NCBI GenBank assembly: GCA_934481385.1
Contig: CAKSPD010000012.1
Coordinates: 1-38,151 of the forward strand
Reading direction: 5' to 3'
DNA length: 38,151 nucleotides
Source of the DNA: an uncultured Oscillospiraceae bacterium
GTDB lineage: Bacteria > Bacillota > Clostridia > Oscillospirales > Ruminococcaceae
Shown here: one piece after another, positions 16,345-25,208 of the stretch
How positions within the stretch are numbered: position 1 is the stretch's first letter
How the letters are laid out: every line of letters begins with the position of its first letter
Made by a program: the position numbers and the translations under genes
Notes under the pieces: model-generated
Seen by the model: only the letters and a program-made list of their open reading frames with translations
What the model was told of the DNA's origin: nothing
Databases searched by the model: none

Positions 16345-17373
16345 ATGAAATATCTTAAAGAACTCTGCCTTCTTAACGGAATTTCAGGTGATGAATCTGA
16401 TGTAAGAAATTATATTACTGAAAAAATATCAGACAAATGCACTCTGACTGTTGATGCCCTCGGAAATTTAATCGCATTCCGCAAGGGCAGAAAAACTCCT
16501 GATAAAAAACTTATAATTGCTGCACATATGGACGAAGTGGGTTTTATTGTAACTGCAATAACACCTGACGGAACTGTTTTATTTGATACAGTCGGCGGAA
16601 TAGATTCATCTGTAATATCAGGAAAACGTGTCTGCATTGGTAAAAATAAAATAAATGGTGTTATCGGTTCTCTGCCGGTTCACAGACTTTCAGCAGAAAA
16701 ACGTAAAAAATTCCCTGAACTTTCATCAATGTATATTGATATAGGTGCTGACAGCAGAGAACAGGCTGAAAAATATATAAATATCGGCGACTGCATTTAT
16801 TTCGATTCAGAATATATCGAATTCGGAAACAGTTTCATAAAGTCAAAAGCTATCGATGACAGAGCAGGCTGTTCAATTATGATTGAGCTTATCGAAAAGG
16901 AACATGAATTTGATACTTGGTATTGTTTCAACGTTCAGGAGGAAATAGGACTGAGAGGTTCAAGAACTTCAGCTTTCAGAATCAATCCTGATTATGCAAT
17001 AGTTCTTGAATCAACAACTGCTTCCGATATTGACGGCGTATCAGGTGCAAAAAGAGTCTGCGAACTCGGAAAAGGTGCTGTTGTATCATATATGGACAGG
17101 GCAACTATGTATGACAGAAATCTTTACAGACTTGCTTTTGATACTGCAAAGGAAAACAATATAAAAATTCAGACAAAAACTGTTGTTGCCGGCGGTAATG
17201 ACAGCGGTGCTATTCATTTAAGCGGAAACGGTGTAAAAACTATGGCAATTTCACTCCCCTGCCGTTATCTTCATTCTCCGTCATGCGTGATAAAGTCTGA
17301 TGATTACAGCGAAGCCTTTAAGCTTGCCGATATTTTAAGGAACAGGATTCTTGCCGATGATAAAACTTATTAA
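16345..17373 (+). CDS. M42-family metallo-aminopeptidase (second copy)
   Basis: This paralogue has the same ligands: AAHMDEVG, IDDRAG, VQEEIGLRG, then VLESTTASD and RYLHSP. The metal-ligand Asp that the first copy has in VDVSFG corresponds here to Glu in LEST, a variant known in the family and linked to metal or substrate preference. The two copies are clearly diverged, so the duplication is not recent; they could form separate or mixed complexes with different specificity. AAAGGAG lies within the end of the first copy. The 3' end overlaps the next gene. Confidence 0.92.
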   Translation: MKYLKELCLLNGISGDESDVRNYITEKISDKCTLTVDALGNLIAFRKGRKTPDKKLIIAAHMDEVGFIVTAITPDGTVLFDTVGGIDSSVISGKRVCIGKNKINGVIGSLPVHRLSAEKRKKFPELSSMYIDIGADSREQAEKYINIGDCIYFDSEYIEFGNSFIKSKAIDDRAGCSIMIELIEKEHEFDTWYCFNVQEEIGLRGSRTSAFRINPDYAIVLESTTASDIDGVSGAKRVCELGKGAVVSYMDRATMYDRNLYRLAFDTAKENNIKIQTKTVVAGGNDSGAIHLSGNGVKTMAISLPCRYLHSPSCVIKSDDYSEAFKLADILRNRILADDKTY

Positions 17374-18154
17374 TAACACTCAGGATTTTGACCGTAATAT
17401 GCTTTTAAAATCCCTGAACGGTAAAAAAATGCTTGCATATCTTAAAGCTTACGGAACTGATTATGATTTCTGCCGTTTTTATAAAATTGAAAATAATAAC
17501 GGCAGAGGTTTTATGTTCCTGATAAATTCAACTCTTATAATATGCAGTGATGATGATATTTATGATGATGAAATTCTTCACTTTGCAAAAATGAATATGC
17601 CGTTCAGAATTGAAGGCTCTCAGCAGATAATAAATAAGCTCAGCAAAGATTTGGATTATCAGGTTCTCGGAAGAACTGTCTTTGAGATGATACCTGATGA
17701 AAATTCAAAAAATTTCAATGAACTTCAGGTTGAATTTAATCCTGATTTCAAGGACGTTTATCAGATTTTAAGTGAAGGATTTCCAAATATTGCCGATTTT
17801 GGTCTTTGGTATACAGATACTTCACACAGATGCCGTCATGGAATAAGCAAAGTTTTCACATATAAAGGCTGTACTACTGCTTCAATAGTATTTGATATTG
17901 AAAATGATGTTCTTGTGGGACAGGTTGCAACAAAAATAAATTCAAGGGGAAGCGGTTTTGCAAGGGATTTTCTGAAATGGCTTGCACTGTTCCTGAATAA
18001 TCTCAATAAAAGAGCTTATCTGCTTGCCCTTGATATAAGGGTAAGCTTTTATCGTGAAATAGGATTTCGTGAAGTTATGCGTGAAAATGTTCTTGAAAGA
18101 CAGGATATTCAGAAAGAAAGTATTGCGAAAGGAAAACTTGCAGATGAATCATAA
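17357..18154 (+). CDS. GNAT-like acetyltransferase-fold protein
   Basis: The C-terminal third resembles a GNAT fold: VLVGQVATKINSRGSGFARD gives the acetyl-CoA loop pattern (RGSGFA) and FYREIGF is the usual closing motif. The N-terminal 150 residues are not recognised. The substrate cannot be inferred. The ATG at 17357 is chosen over the TTG two codons earlier; either overlaps the M42 gene by less than 25 nt. The 3' end overlaps the following PLP-enzyme gene by 11 nt, so translation is probably coupled along the operon. Confidence 0.72.
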   Translation: MIKLINNTQDFDRNMLLKSLNGKKMLAYLKAYGTDYDFCRFYKIENNNGRGFMFLINSTLIICSDDDIYDDEILHFAKMNMPFRIEGSQQIINKLSKDLDYQVLGRTVFEMIPDENSKNFNELQVEFNPDFKDVYQILSEGFPNIADFGLWYTDTSHRCRHGISKVFTYKGCTTASIVFDIENDVLVGQVATKINSRGSGFARDFLKWLALFLNNLNKRAYLLALDIRVSFYREIGFREVMRENVLERQDIQKESIAKGKLADES

Positions 18155-19430
18155 TATTGCAGATATGTTTAAATTTGATGAAAAACTTGTAAAACTTGCT
18201 GAAAAGGCAGAGAAAAACTGTTCTGAAAGTTTCAGAACATTTGAAAAAACTGCCGAATTTAATGGTGCAAAGGTTCTTAATGCCTTTGCTGAAAACAGAA
18301 TAAGCGAATCCTGCTTCTATGGAAGTACAGGATACGGATATGGTGATATTGGCAGAGAGGCTCTCGACAAGGTTTATGCTGATGTTTTCGGAACAGAAGA
18401 TGCCCTCGTAAGATATAATTTTGTTTCGGGAACTCATGCTCTTTCAACAGCTCTTTTCGGGGTTCTTCGCAAAGATGATTTACTCGTTTCAGTTACCGGA
18501 AAACCTTATGATACTCTTGAAGAAGTAATCGGAATCAGCGGTGAAGCCGGAAACGGTTCTCTTATGGACTATGGTATAAAATATGCTCAGGTTGACCTGA
18601 ATCCTGACGGTTCTCCTGACTATGATAAAATTACCGAAACAGTAAAAAATGCAAAGGTTGCATATATACAGCGTTCAAGAGGATATTCGCTCCGCCCTGC
18701 ATATACTCTTGCTGACATTGAAAAAATGGTTCAGGCTGTCAAAAAGGGAAATACTGATGCAATAATAATGGTTGACAACTGCTACGGTGAATTTGTTGAA
18801 GATTATGAACCAACTCATGTTGGAGCTGATATTATAATCGGCTCACTTATAAAAAATGCAGGCGGTGGAATTGCAAGAACAGGCGGATATATTGCAGGCA
18901 GAGCCGATTTGATTGAAAAATGTTCATATCGCCTTACATGTGTCGGCATGGGAAAGGAAGTCGGCTGTACTCTTGATATGAACAGGGAAATGTTTCTCGG
19001 ATTTTTCCTTGCTCCTGATGTTGTATGCAATGCTAAAAAGACTTCTGCATTTGCAAGTGAACTGTTTACAATGCTTGGCTTTGAATGTTCTCCACGCAAG
19101 GACGATACAAGAGGAGATATTATAACTGCTATAAAGCTTGGAAACGAAAAACTTCTGACAGCATTCTGCCGTGGAATACAGAAAGGTGCTCCTATTGACT
19201 CATTTGTAACTCCTGAACCATGGGATATGCCCGGATATTCTGACAAAGTTATAATGGCTGCCGGTGCTTTCACAATGGGTGCATCAATAGAACTTTCCGC
19301 TGATGCTCCTCTGCGTGAACCTTTTGCCGTATGGATGCAGGGCGGAATTACATATACAAGCGGTAAACTTGGTGTTATGCTTGCTGTTCAGGAAATGATT
19401 AATGAAGGACTGATTTCAATAAATGAATAG
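18144..19430 (+). CDS. Methionine gamma-lyase-like PLP enzyme (aluminium-resistance family, YnbB-like)
   Basis: The 428-residue protein matches the fold-type I PLP family once called aluminium resistance protein. It has YGSTGYGYGDIGRE, FVSGTHALSTALFG, VDNCYGEFVE and the probable PLP Lys in GSLIKNAGGG, followed by ARTGGYIAG. Members cleave or form C-S bonds in Met/Cys-related compounds; the native reaction here is unproven. The start is the ATG inside the end of the GNAT gene, because the longer frame has 25 extra non-family residues in an overlap. It is followed by a transporter gene overlapping by 8 nt, suggesting linked metabolism and transport. Confidence 0.9.
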   Translation: MNHNIADMFKFDEKLVKLAEKAEKNCSESFRTFEKTAEFNGAKVLNAFAENRISESCFYGSTGYGYGDIGREALDKVYADVFGTEDALVRYNFVSGTHALSTALFGVLRKDDLLVSVTGKPYDTLEEVIGISGEAGNGSLMDYGIKYAQVDLNPDGSPDYDKITETVKNAKVAYIQRSRGYSLRPAYTLADIEKMVQAVKKGNTDAIIMVDNCYGEFVEDYEPTHVGADIIIGSLIKNAGGGIARTGGYIAGRADLIEKCSYRLTCVGMGKEVGCTLDMNREMFLGFFLAPDVVCNAKKTSAFASELFTMLGFECSPRKDDTRGDIITAIKLGNEKLLTAFCRGIQKGAPIDSFVTPEPWDMPGYSDKVIMAAGAFTMGASIELSADAPLREPFAVWMQGGITYTSGKLGVMLAVQEMINEGLISINE

Positions 19431-20382
19431 TCTTGTTCAGAACCTTGTTTTCAGTCTGAATGCAACTGTTCCTGTTTTTCTTATGATGGTATTCGGGTGG
19501 TTTATGAATAAATTAAACATGCTCGATGAACATACCACAAAAAAAATAAATCAGTTTGTTTTCAAGGCTCTGCTCCCCGCACTTCTTTTTATGGATTTGT
19601 CAACTGCTGATTTCAAATCAGTATGGGATACAAAATTTGTAGTATTTTGTTTTCTTGCAACAACTGCAAGTATTGCAATTGCATTTCTTATTTCTCTTGT
19701 TCATAAGGATAAAACTGAACGAGGTGAAATAATTCAGGCATCTTACAGAAGCAGTGCTGCTATACTCGGCATTGCATTTGTAAAAAATATATACGGTGAG
19801 GCTACTATGGCAGGACTTATGATTGTCGGAACAGTTCCGCTTTATAATATAATTGCCGTTATAGTTCTTTCACTTACTTCTCCTGATAAAGACAAATGCG
19901 ACAAAAAACTGCTCTTTAAAAAGACTGCTAAAGATGTTGTTACAAATCCGATAATTCTTGGGATAGCTGTCGGAATGTTATGGTCTGTTCTTCAGATTCC
20001 ACAGCCTGTAATTCTTTCAAAATCAGTATCTTATCTCGGAAATATGGCTACTCCCCTTTCATTGATTGCCCTCGGTGCATCTTTCAAAGTCGGTGAGGCA
20101 AAAAGCAAAATGAAAACTGCTTTCGGAATTGCTTTTATAAAACTTATTCTTTTCTGTGTGATATTCTTACCGATTGCCGTAAAGCTCGGATTCAGAAGTG
20201 AAAAGCTTATTGCAATTCTTGTAATGCTCGGAAGTGCTACAACGGGAAGTTGTTTTGTTATGGCGAAAAATATGAACCATAACGGAACTATTACTGCATG
20301 TACTGTTATGATTACAACTCTTTGCAGTGCATTTACTCTTACAATGTGGCTGTTTATACTCAGGACGCTTGAATATATCTGA
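19423..20382 (+). CDS. AEC-family (auxin efflux carrier-like) transporter
   Basis: The 319-residue integral membrane protein has about ten hydrophobic segments and the family signatures: an early FGWFMNKLNMLDE, NQFVFKALLPALLF, the central SYRSSAAILG and IVGTVPLYN, and late LGASFKVGEA. Bacterial AEC members carry small carboxylates such as malate or other organic acids. The substrate is unknown here; the coupling to the PLP enzyme hints at a thiol, keto acid or amino-acid breakdown product. It is the last gene of the murD operon before a terminator. Confidence 0.9.
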   Translation: MNSLVQNLVFSLNATVPVFLMMVFGWFMNKLNMLDEHTTKKINQFVFKALLPALLFMDLSTADFKSVWDTKFVVFCFLATTASIAIAFLISLVHKDKTERGEIIQASYRSSAAILGIAFVKNIYGEATMAGLMIVGTVPLYNIIAVIVLSLTSPDKDKCDKKLLFKKTAKDVVTNPIILGIAVGMLWSVLQIPQPVILSKSVSYLGNMATPLSLIALGASFKVGEAKSKMKTAFGIAFIKLILFCVIFLPIAVKLGFRSEKLIAILVMLGSATTGSCFVMAKNMNHNGTITACTVMITTLCSAFTLTMWLFILRTLEYI

Positions 20383-20388
20383 AAAAGC

Positions 20389-20412
20389 AAAACCGCCTTT
20401 AAAGGCGGTTTT
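20389..20412. terminator. Bidirectional terminator between convergent operons
   Basis: AAAACCGCCTTT is followed directly by its reverse complement, giving a GC-rich hairpin with A and T tracts on both sides. It ends the AEC gene and the facing GGDEF gene. Confidence 0.85.
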
Positions 20413-20416
20413 TGGT

Positions 20417-21919
20417 TTATTTGTCCATATCAACATACATTGTTGTATTTTTCTTTATGATGTCTTTAAGAACTATGAGAACTGCCGGAGTTATCGAACT
20501 GCTCTTTTTAACGGCTGATACCATATAATCAACTCTGATAATATTATTTCTGATTTTGCGGTCATTTTTAAGCTCAGATGAAACTATTCTTATCTTTTTT
20601 ATAAAGCCGTCTGTATTTTCAGCAGGACACTGAACAGCAACAACAAATTCATCAGAACCGGTTCTGTAAATATCATCAGCATTGAAATAGTTTTTAAGTA
20701 TATCCGCTGTTGTAACAAGAACCTCATCACCTGCGTCCTGACCATATTCCATATTTATACTGCTGAAATCCTTTATACTGAACATTACAAAGAAATACGG
20801 TCTTTCAGGGCAATTTTCAATCTTATATCTTCCTGATTCATCTTTTCCGAAATCATCAATAAACTTTATTCTGTTATTTACATCAGTGAGAATATCATGA
20901 AATGCAACATTATGAAGACTGCTTTTGATAGTTTCCTGTTTTCTTCTTGAATTTTCGAGTTTCTGTTCTGTTTTTTCCTGCCTTATGAGCATAAAATTGA
21001 ATATAACTGTCCACACAATAACAAGTATGCTGAACAGTATCATATACAGATTTATAATGCGTGAATTTCTGTAAACCTCACCTTTCGGAGAATCAATTAC
21101 CATAAGCCAGTCATAATCACTTATATAGGCATAAAGTGAAACTTTCCCGTTTTCCTCATACTCAAAAAATGAATCCTTTTTATCGGAATTTCTTAATTTT
21201 CCGCAAAGTTCTGAAATCCGTGAATTATCTGTCTGAGTTCCGGTTTTTTCATTGTCACTGCAAAGTATATATTTATCATCAGATACATTAATCATTGAAA
21301 AAACTGAATTTTCAGTATTGAGTTTAAGACTCTGGAATTTGTTTTCAATACTTTCCATATAAACGCCAAGACCTGCTATTCCGAGAGGATTTCCTGAATC
21401 ATCACAGATTGCCTTATACATTGAAAGAATTTGTTTTCCTGATGACGGAGAAATAATAATTCCTGCATTATAGACATCATTTCCCGAATCTGTAACTGCC
21501 TGTCTGAGCTGTTTAAGAGCCTCACCTGTTCTTATTGTCATTCCGATATACTGTGTATTTGTATGGGCAAGAACACCTGTATCCCATTGACTTATGTATA
21601 TTCCCTCGATACCGTTTACTGTTCTTGAAAATTCATCTGTATATTTCTGGGCAGATGCAATTTTTTCAGGATTTGAAGGGTCAGCAATCAATTCTCTTAT
21701 TTCCTTTGCCATACTGTAAGAAGAAAGTGCAAATTCTGCACTGTCTGTATAATCAGTAATAATTACGGAACGTTCTCCTGCAAGTGCTTTCATTCGTGCT
21801 GAATTATCTTTTTCTGCGTGTGCTGTAACATAGATATTCATAAATATGGTAAGAGCTATAATTACGGCAAGATATAAAGCTGTAATTATAATTCTTTTTG
21901 ATGATTTGTTATTATTCAT
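20417..21919 (-). CDS. Membrane sensor with GGDEF-type domain
   Basis: The 500-residue protein has a membrane helix at 10-30, an outer region of about 250 residues with dCache-like features (IEGIYISQWDTGVLAHT, GNPLGIAGLGVYMESIE, YDWLMVIDSPKGEVYRNS), a second helix at about 288-312, and a cytoplasmic GGDEF-like domain. The signature reads RTGSDEFVV, so GGDEF has become GSDEF, and the substrate loop is DFSSINMEYGQ instead of DxFKxxND. The Asp-Glu-Phe core is kept, so cyclic-di-GMP synthesis is possible but may be weak or lost. Its ATG overlaps the stop of the preceding deaminase-like gene by four bases. Confidence 0.85.
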   Translation of the reverse strand: MNNNKSSKRIIITALYLAVIIALTIFMNIYVTAHAEKDNSARMKALAGERSVIITDYTDSAEFALSSYSMAKEIRELIADPSNPEKIASAQKYTDEFSRTVNGIEGIYISQWDTGVLAHTNTQYIGMTIRTGEALKQLRQAVTDSGNDVYNAGIIISPSSGKQILSMYKAICDDSGNPLGIAGLGVYMESIENKFQSLKLNTENSVFSMINVSDDKYILCSDNEKTGTQTDNSRISELCGKLRNSDKKDSFFEYEENGKVSLYAYISDYDWLMVIDSPKGEVYRNSRIINLYMILFSILVIVWTVIFNFMLIRQEKTEQKLENSRRKQETIKSSLHNVAFHDILTDVNNRIKFIDDFGKDESGRYKIENCPERPYFFVMFSIKDFSSINMEYGQDAGDEVLVTTADILKNYFNADDIYRTGSDEFVVAVQCPAENTDGFIKKIRIVSSELKNDRKIRNNIIRVDYMVSAVKKSSSITPAVLIVLKDIIKKNTTMYVDMDK

Positions 21920-22494
21920 TGGCTGTCACTCTTTCTTCTGAAAAAACTGAATTTCTTTTTCTGACGGGATTTTTCAAGTAATTGTTTCTTCCTGAGTGAA
22001 TCAATATCATTTTCGTCATCACTGCTGTTAAAAATACTGTCAAGTCTTTTTTTCAGGTAACGGCTTTCATCATTTTCATATTTTTTCAGATAATCCGATT
22101 TCATATAATTATTGCTGTTCTGATTATATTCATGTGTTTTACTCAAAAGAATATTTTCTGAAGGAAGAACAAAAACCGTATTTGTATTGAATGAATTCAG
22201 ACTGATTATTCTTAGTATACAATCACTGCATGGGAAAACTGTTTCAAAATTTTTAATTTTAAACAATGCAAGTTCCGCAACAGCAGTATCATTATTTTTC
22301 AAAAGGCTGTTGCAGAGGTCTGTTTCAGCATGTGCAGATACAGAGATACTGCCTATATATTTAACAGAGCTTAAACCTGTATATACTTTTCCGCTGACTG
22401 TATATGCAACGCATATTGTATCATTTTCATTGAATTTTATATTGCTGGCTTCAATAATATTTTTTGCAGTCTGATACATTTCATTGAAAAGCAT
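21916..22494 (-). CDS. Cytidine-deaminase-fold zinc protein
   Basis: The first 110 residues look like a small cytidine deaminase: AHAE (His55, Glu57) and PCSDC (Cys89, Cys92) give the zinc site and catalytic Glu, in the usual order and spacing. The C-terminal 80 residues are charged (SDYLKKYENDESRYLKKR and a Lys/Arg-rich tail) and are not part of a normal Cdd. The inner ATG is chosen because AGAGGA precedes it by about ten bases; the ATG at 22512 would overlap that site. It leads a two-gene operon with the GGDEF membrane protein. The substrate may be cytidine or a related nucleoside. Confidence 0.8.
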   Translation of the reverse strand: MLFNEMYQTAKNIIEASNIKFNENDTICVAYTVSGKVYTGLSSVKYIGSISVSAHAETDLCNSLLKNNDTAVAELALFKIKNFETVFPCSDCILRIISLNSFNTNTVFVLPSENILLSKTHEYNQNSNNYMKSDYLKKYENDESRYLKKRLDSIFNSSDDENDIDSLRKKQLLEKSRQKKKFSFFRRKSDSQ

Positions 22495-22533
22495 TATCAA
22501 CTTTCCTCTCATAATATTATAGATTATAACTGA

Positions 22534-22562
22534 ATTATAACATACAATTTGTTGAAAGTCAA
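22534..22562 (-). promoter_or_regulatory. Sigma-A promoter for the deaminase-GGDEF operon
   Basis: On the minus strand, TTGACT and TATAAT are separated by exactly 17 nt, about 40 nt before the start codon. Confidence 0.78.
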
Positions 22563-22586
22563 TAATTATTTGCTGGATTTACTAAA

Positions 22587-22614
22587 AAAAGACTCCGTTT
22601 TAACGGAGTCTTTT
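22587..22614 (-). terminator. Intrinsic terminator of the sulfhydrylase gene
   Basis: GACTCCGT and ACGGAGTC pair around a four-base loop, with A and T tracts outside, just after the stop of the minus-strand gene. Confidence 0.82.
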
Positions 22615-22624
22615 CTTTTTTATT

Positions 22625-23908
22625 TTAAGCGATTGTTTCAAAACCATGTTTGAGGTCACTGATAATATCATCAATATGTTCTGTACCGATTGAAAGTCTG
22701 ATAGTATTTGGCTTGATTCCTGCTGAAAGGAGTTCTTCTTCACTCATCTGTGAATGTGTTGTAGATGCAGGGTGTATAACAAGTGACTTTACATCTGCAA
22801 CATTTGCGAGAAGTGAGAAAAGTTCAAGACTTTCAGTGAATTTCTTTGCTGTATCAGCATTGCCTTTTATTTCAAATGTAAAGATAGATGCTGCACCATT
22901 AGGGAAATATCTGTCATAGAGTTCCTTTTCCCTGCCTGTTGCAAGTGACGGGTGATTAACCTTTTCAACCTGCGGGTGATTTTTAAGAAATTCAACAACT
23001 TTGAGAGCGTTTTCTATATGACGGTCAAGACGGAGTGAAAGCGTTTCAAGTCCCTGAAGAAGAAGGAATGAGTTGAAAGGTGAAATTGTTGCACCCTGAT
23101 CTCTCATAAGTGTTGTACGGAGCTTCATTACATATGCAATATTTCCGCAAGCTTCCGTGAAAACTACACCATGATATGAAGGATTAGGCTTTGAAAGTCC
23201 CGGAAATTTATCATTCTGAGCCCAGTCAAATTTACCTGAGTCAATAACAACACCGCCCATTACTGTACCATGACCGCCTATGAATTTAGTTGCAGAATGA
23301 ACTACAACGTCTGCACCATGTTCAATAGGTCTGAGGCAATAAGGAGTAGCAAATGTGTTATCAACGATAAGCGGAATACCATGCTTATGAGCTATTGCTG
23401 AAATTGCTTCAAGGTCGATTACATCGGAATTAGGATTTCCGAGAGTTTCAGCATAAAGAAGTTTTGTATTAGGCTGAATAGCTTTTTCAAAATTTTCAGG
23501 AACAGAAGGGTCAACGAAAGTAGTTGAAAGTCCCTGTTCTTTAAGAGTATTTGCAAAGAGGTTATATGTACCGCCATAAAGATTTGTTGATGATACAATA
23601 TGGTCACCTGCTGTTGCAATATTCTGAACTGCATATGAAATTGCAGCTGAACCTGATGCTGTTGCAAGTGCAGCAGCACCGCCTTCAAGAGCAGCTATTC
23701 TTTTTTCAAAAACGTCAGAAGTAGGATTCATCAATCTTGTATAGATGTTTCCGCCCTCTGTAAGACCGAATCTTCCGGCAGCCTGTGCAGAATCCTTAAA
23801 AACATATGAAGTTGTCGCATAAATCGGAACTGCTCTTGCATCTGTTGCGGGGTCTGGGGATTCCTGACCAGCATGTACCTGTAAAGTTTCAAATTTGTAA
23901 TTACTCAT
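22625..23908 (-). CDS. metY: O-acetyl-L-homoserine sulfhydrylase
   Basis: This PLP enzyme makes homocysteine from O-acetylhomoserine and sulfide (direct sulfhydrylation) in methionine synthesis. The 427 residues match the usual length of about 425. They begin with [10 protein letters not shown] and contain [23 protein letters not shown] and [11 protein letters not shown]. The PLP-binding Lys208 is in [11 protein letters not shown], and the C-terminal [12 protein letters not shown] is typical of Cys/Met-metabolism enzymes. The insertions and length favour the MetY/Cys17-like branch over cystathionine gamma-synthase. It has its own promoter and terminator; the leader between them is about 110 nt. 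Confidence 0.93.
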   Translation of the reverse strand: MSNYKFETLQVHAGQESPDPATDARAVPIYATTSYVFKDSAQAAGRFGLTEGGNIYTRLMNPTSDVFEKRIAALEGGAAALATASGSAAISYAVQNIATAGDHIVSSTNLYGGTYNLFANTLKEQGLSTTFVDPSVPENFEKAIQPNTKLLYAETLGNPNSDVIDLEAISAIAHKHGIPLIVDNTFATPYCLRPIEHGADVVVHSATKFIGGHGTVMGGVVIDSGKFDWAQNDKFPGLSKPNPSYHGVVFTEACGNIAYVMKLRTTLMRDQGATISPFNSFLLLQGLETLSLRLDRHIENALKVVEFLKNHPQVEKVNHPSLATGREKELYDRYFPNGAASIFTFEIKGNADTAKKFTESLELFSLLANVADVKSLVIHPASTTHSQMSEEELLSAGIKPNTIRLSIGTEHIDDIISDLKHGFETIA

Positions 23909-24021
23909 AGTTATTTTTCGCTGTTCTGAAAGTATAAAAAGTTCTAAAAACAGCTTTTCCTTTCTAAAAAATCAGTAACAGTAACTAAATATATATTTCC
24001 TATTGGTTTACTGTGATTTAT

Positions 24022-24050
24022 ATTATATCACACATTTTTCAGTTTGTCAA
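24022..24050 (-). promoter_or_regulatory. Sigma-A promoter for the sulfhydrylase gene
   Basis: On the minus strand, TTGACA and TATAAT have a 17-nt spacer and an extended -10 (TGATATAAT). The transcript leader of about 110 nt holds no S-box-like structure that I can see. Confidence 0.82.
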
Positions 24051-24091
24051 GAGCTAAAATAAAATTTTATGGAAATTTTTTAAAATTCCTA

Positions 24092-24120
24092 TTGACAAAT
24101 TGTTTTCATTGTGATATACT
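24092..24120 (+). promoter_or_regulatory. Sigma-A promoter for the DUF3793-flavodoxin operon
   Basis: TTGACA and TATACT are separated by 17 nt. The expected start of transcription, near 24127, coincides with the palindrome described next. Confidence 0.8.
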
Positions 24121-24126
24121 ATGTAC

Positions 24127-24144
24127 AGTTAGCAACTGCTAACT
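24127..24144 (+). promoter_or_regulatory. Palindromic operator, DtxR-like or other iron-repressor type
   Basis: AGTTAGC-AACT-GCTAACT is a perfect 7-bp inverted repeat with a 4-nt centre, lying seven bases after the -10. Its half-site resembles the TTAGG/TTAGC halves of DtxR/IdeR-family boxes, and the downstream flavodoxin is a typical iron-starvation gene. Binding here would block transcription initiation. The identity of the repressor is inference. Confidence 0.6.
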
Positions 24145-24198
24145 GATATGCGTTTCATCATGCCGGATAAATATGTTTTGATTCAGGAGGTGTTTTTG

Positions 24199-24789
24199 TT
24201 GTCAAAATATGAGTGTATCAGATTTGAAAAAAAACTTGCTTTTCATTCTGCTCCTGCCTTGCTCGGAGCTAAAACAGCAAACCTTATTTCCCTCAGCAAC
24301 AGGGATTTCAATATAAAAGCCCATACAAACCGTTTTAACAGCAAAGCTTCTTCTGACGGAGTCAAAATAAGAATCCTTTGTCATTGCCACAGCAATACCC
24401 TTATTCTTCTCTATAACGAAAAAATGCTCTGCAAAAAATTAAACCGTCCTGAAATTAAATCACTTCTCTCCCGATACGGATACAGGAAAGATGCGAGGAT
24501 TGAGGAATATCTTGATACATTATCCCGCAGAATTTCAGATTGCAGAGATTTTCCGCACGAAATAGGCGTTTTCCTCGATTATCCTGTTGAGGATATTATC
24601 GGATTTATTGAAAATAAGGGAAAAAATTTTAAAATGTGCGGATACTGGAAGGTATACAGCGATACGGAATATGCAAAGCGTACTTTTGAACATTACGATA
24701 AATGCAGAAAATTTCTTTGCTGTAAGCTTAATTCCGGTGTTGATATTTACAACGCTATTAAAAATTCACAGGAGGTATTTTTATCATGA
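24199..24789 (+). CDS. DUF3793-family protein
   Basis: The roughly 196-residue protein has features of DUF3793: the opening FHSAPALLGAKTANLISL, a central YGY repeat-like stretch and EIGVFLDYPVEDIIGFI, ending with CGYWKVYSD and a YDKCRKFLC segment. The role is unknown. Members often sit beside flavodoxin and iron-transport genes in gut Clostridia, as here. The start is taken as TTG at 24199 because AGGAGG lies 8 nt before it; the upstream ATG at 24148 has no ribosome site and lies almost against the operator. TTG at 24196 is also possible. It overlaps the flavodoxin gene by four bases. Confidence 0.75.
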   Translation: MSKYECIRFEKKLAFHSAPALLGAKTANLISLSNRDFNIKAHTNRFNSKASSDGVKIRILCHCHSNTLILLYNEKMLCKKLNRPEIKSLLSRYGYRKDARIEEYLDTLSRRISDCRDFPHEIGVFLDYPVEDIIGFIENKGKNFKMCGYWKVYSDTEYAKRTFEHYDKCRKFLCCKLNSGVDIYNAIKNSQEVFLS

Positions 24790-25193
24790 AAACAGCAGTA
24801 ATTTACTGGAGCGGTACAGGAAATACAGAATCTATGGCTATTGCCGTGGCTGAAGGTGCTGGTGCTGAACTCTTTAATGTATCAGAATTTAAAGGAAATA
24901 TTGCAGACTATGACAGAATTGCATTCGGTTGTCCTGCTATGGGTTGCGAAGTTCTTGAAGAAAGTGAATTTGAACCATTTTTTGAATCCATCGAGGGTGA
25001 ACTCAGCGGAAAAACAATTCTTCTCTTTGGTTCATATGACTGGGGCGACGGAGAATGGATGAGAAACTGGGCTGAACGTGCTGAAGCTGACGGTGCAGTT
25101 CTTGTAAACGGCGAAGGATTTATTGTTAACAATACTCCTGATGATGATGCTCTTGAAGAATGTAAATCTCTTGGTAAAAAGCTTATCCAATAA
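24786..25193 (+). CDS. Flavodoxin
   Basis: This small FMN electron carrier has 135 residues, within the short-chain flavodoxin range. The FMN phosphate loop is YWSGTGNTESMA (about residues 8-19), and the ring-binding loops are FGCPAMGCE and FGSYDWGDGEW. Flavodoxins replace ferredoxins when iron is short, which fits the palindrome upstream of the operon. The ATG overlaps the DUF3793 stop; AGGAGG lies inside the end of that gene. Confidence 0.93.
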   Translation: MKTAVIYWSGTGNTESMAIAVAEGAGAELFNVSEFKGNIADYDRIAFGCPAMGCEVLEESEFEPFFESIEGELSGKTILLFGSYDWGDGEWMRNWAERAEADGAVLVNGEGFIVNNTPDDDALEECKSLGKKLIQ

Positions 25194-25208
25194 ACTTTCC
25201 TTATCATA

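Noticed and set aside
18069..18143. Upstream start for the methionine gamma-lyase-like enzyme
   Set aside because: The added residues lie in the GNAT gene overlap and look unlike the family; the ATG at 18144 is a standard coupled start.
18815..19273. Long open frames on the opposite strand of the PLP enzyme and similar shadows elsewhere
   Set aside because: No family motif, no ribosome site, and they lie wholly inside genes with clear homology.
23909..24021. S-box (SAM) riboswitch before the O-acetylhomoserine sulfhydrylase gene
   Set aside because: The leader is only about 110 nt, AT-rich, and lacks the conserved S-box helices and a terminator stem.
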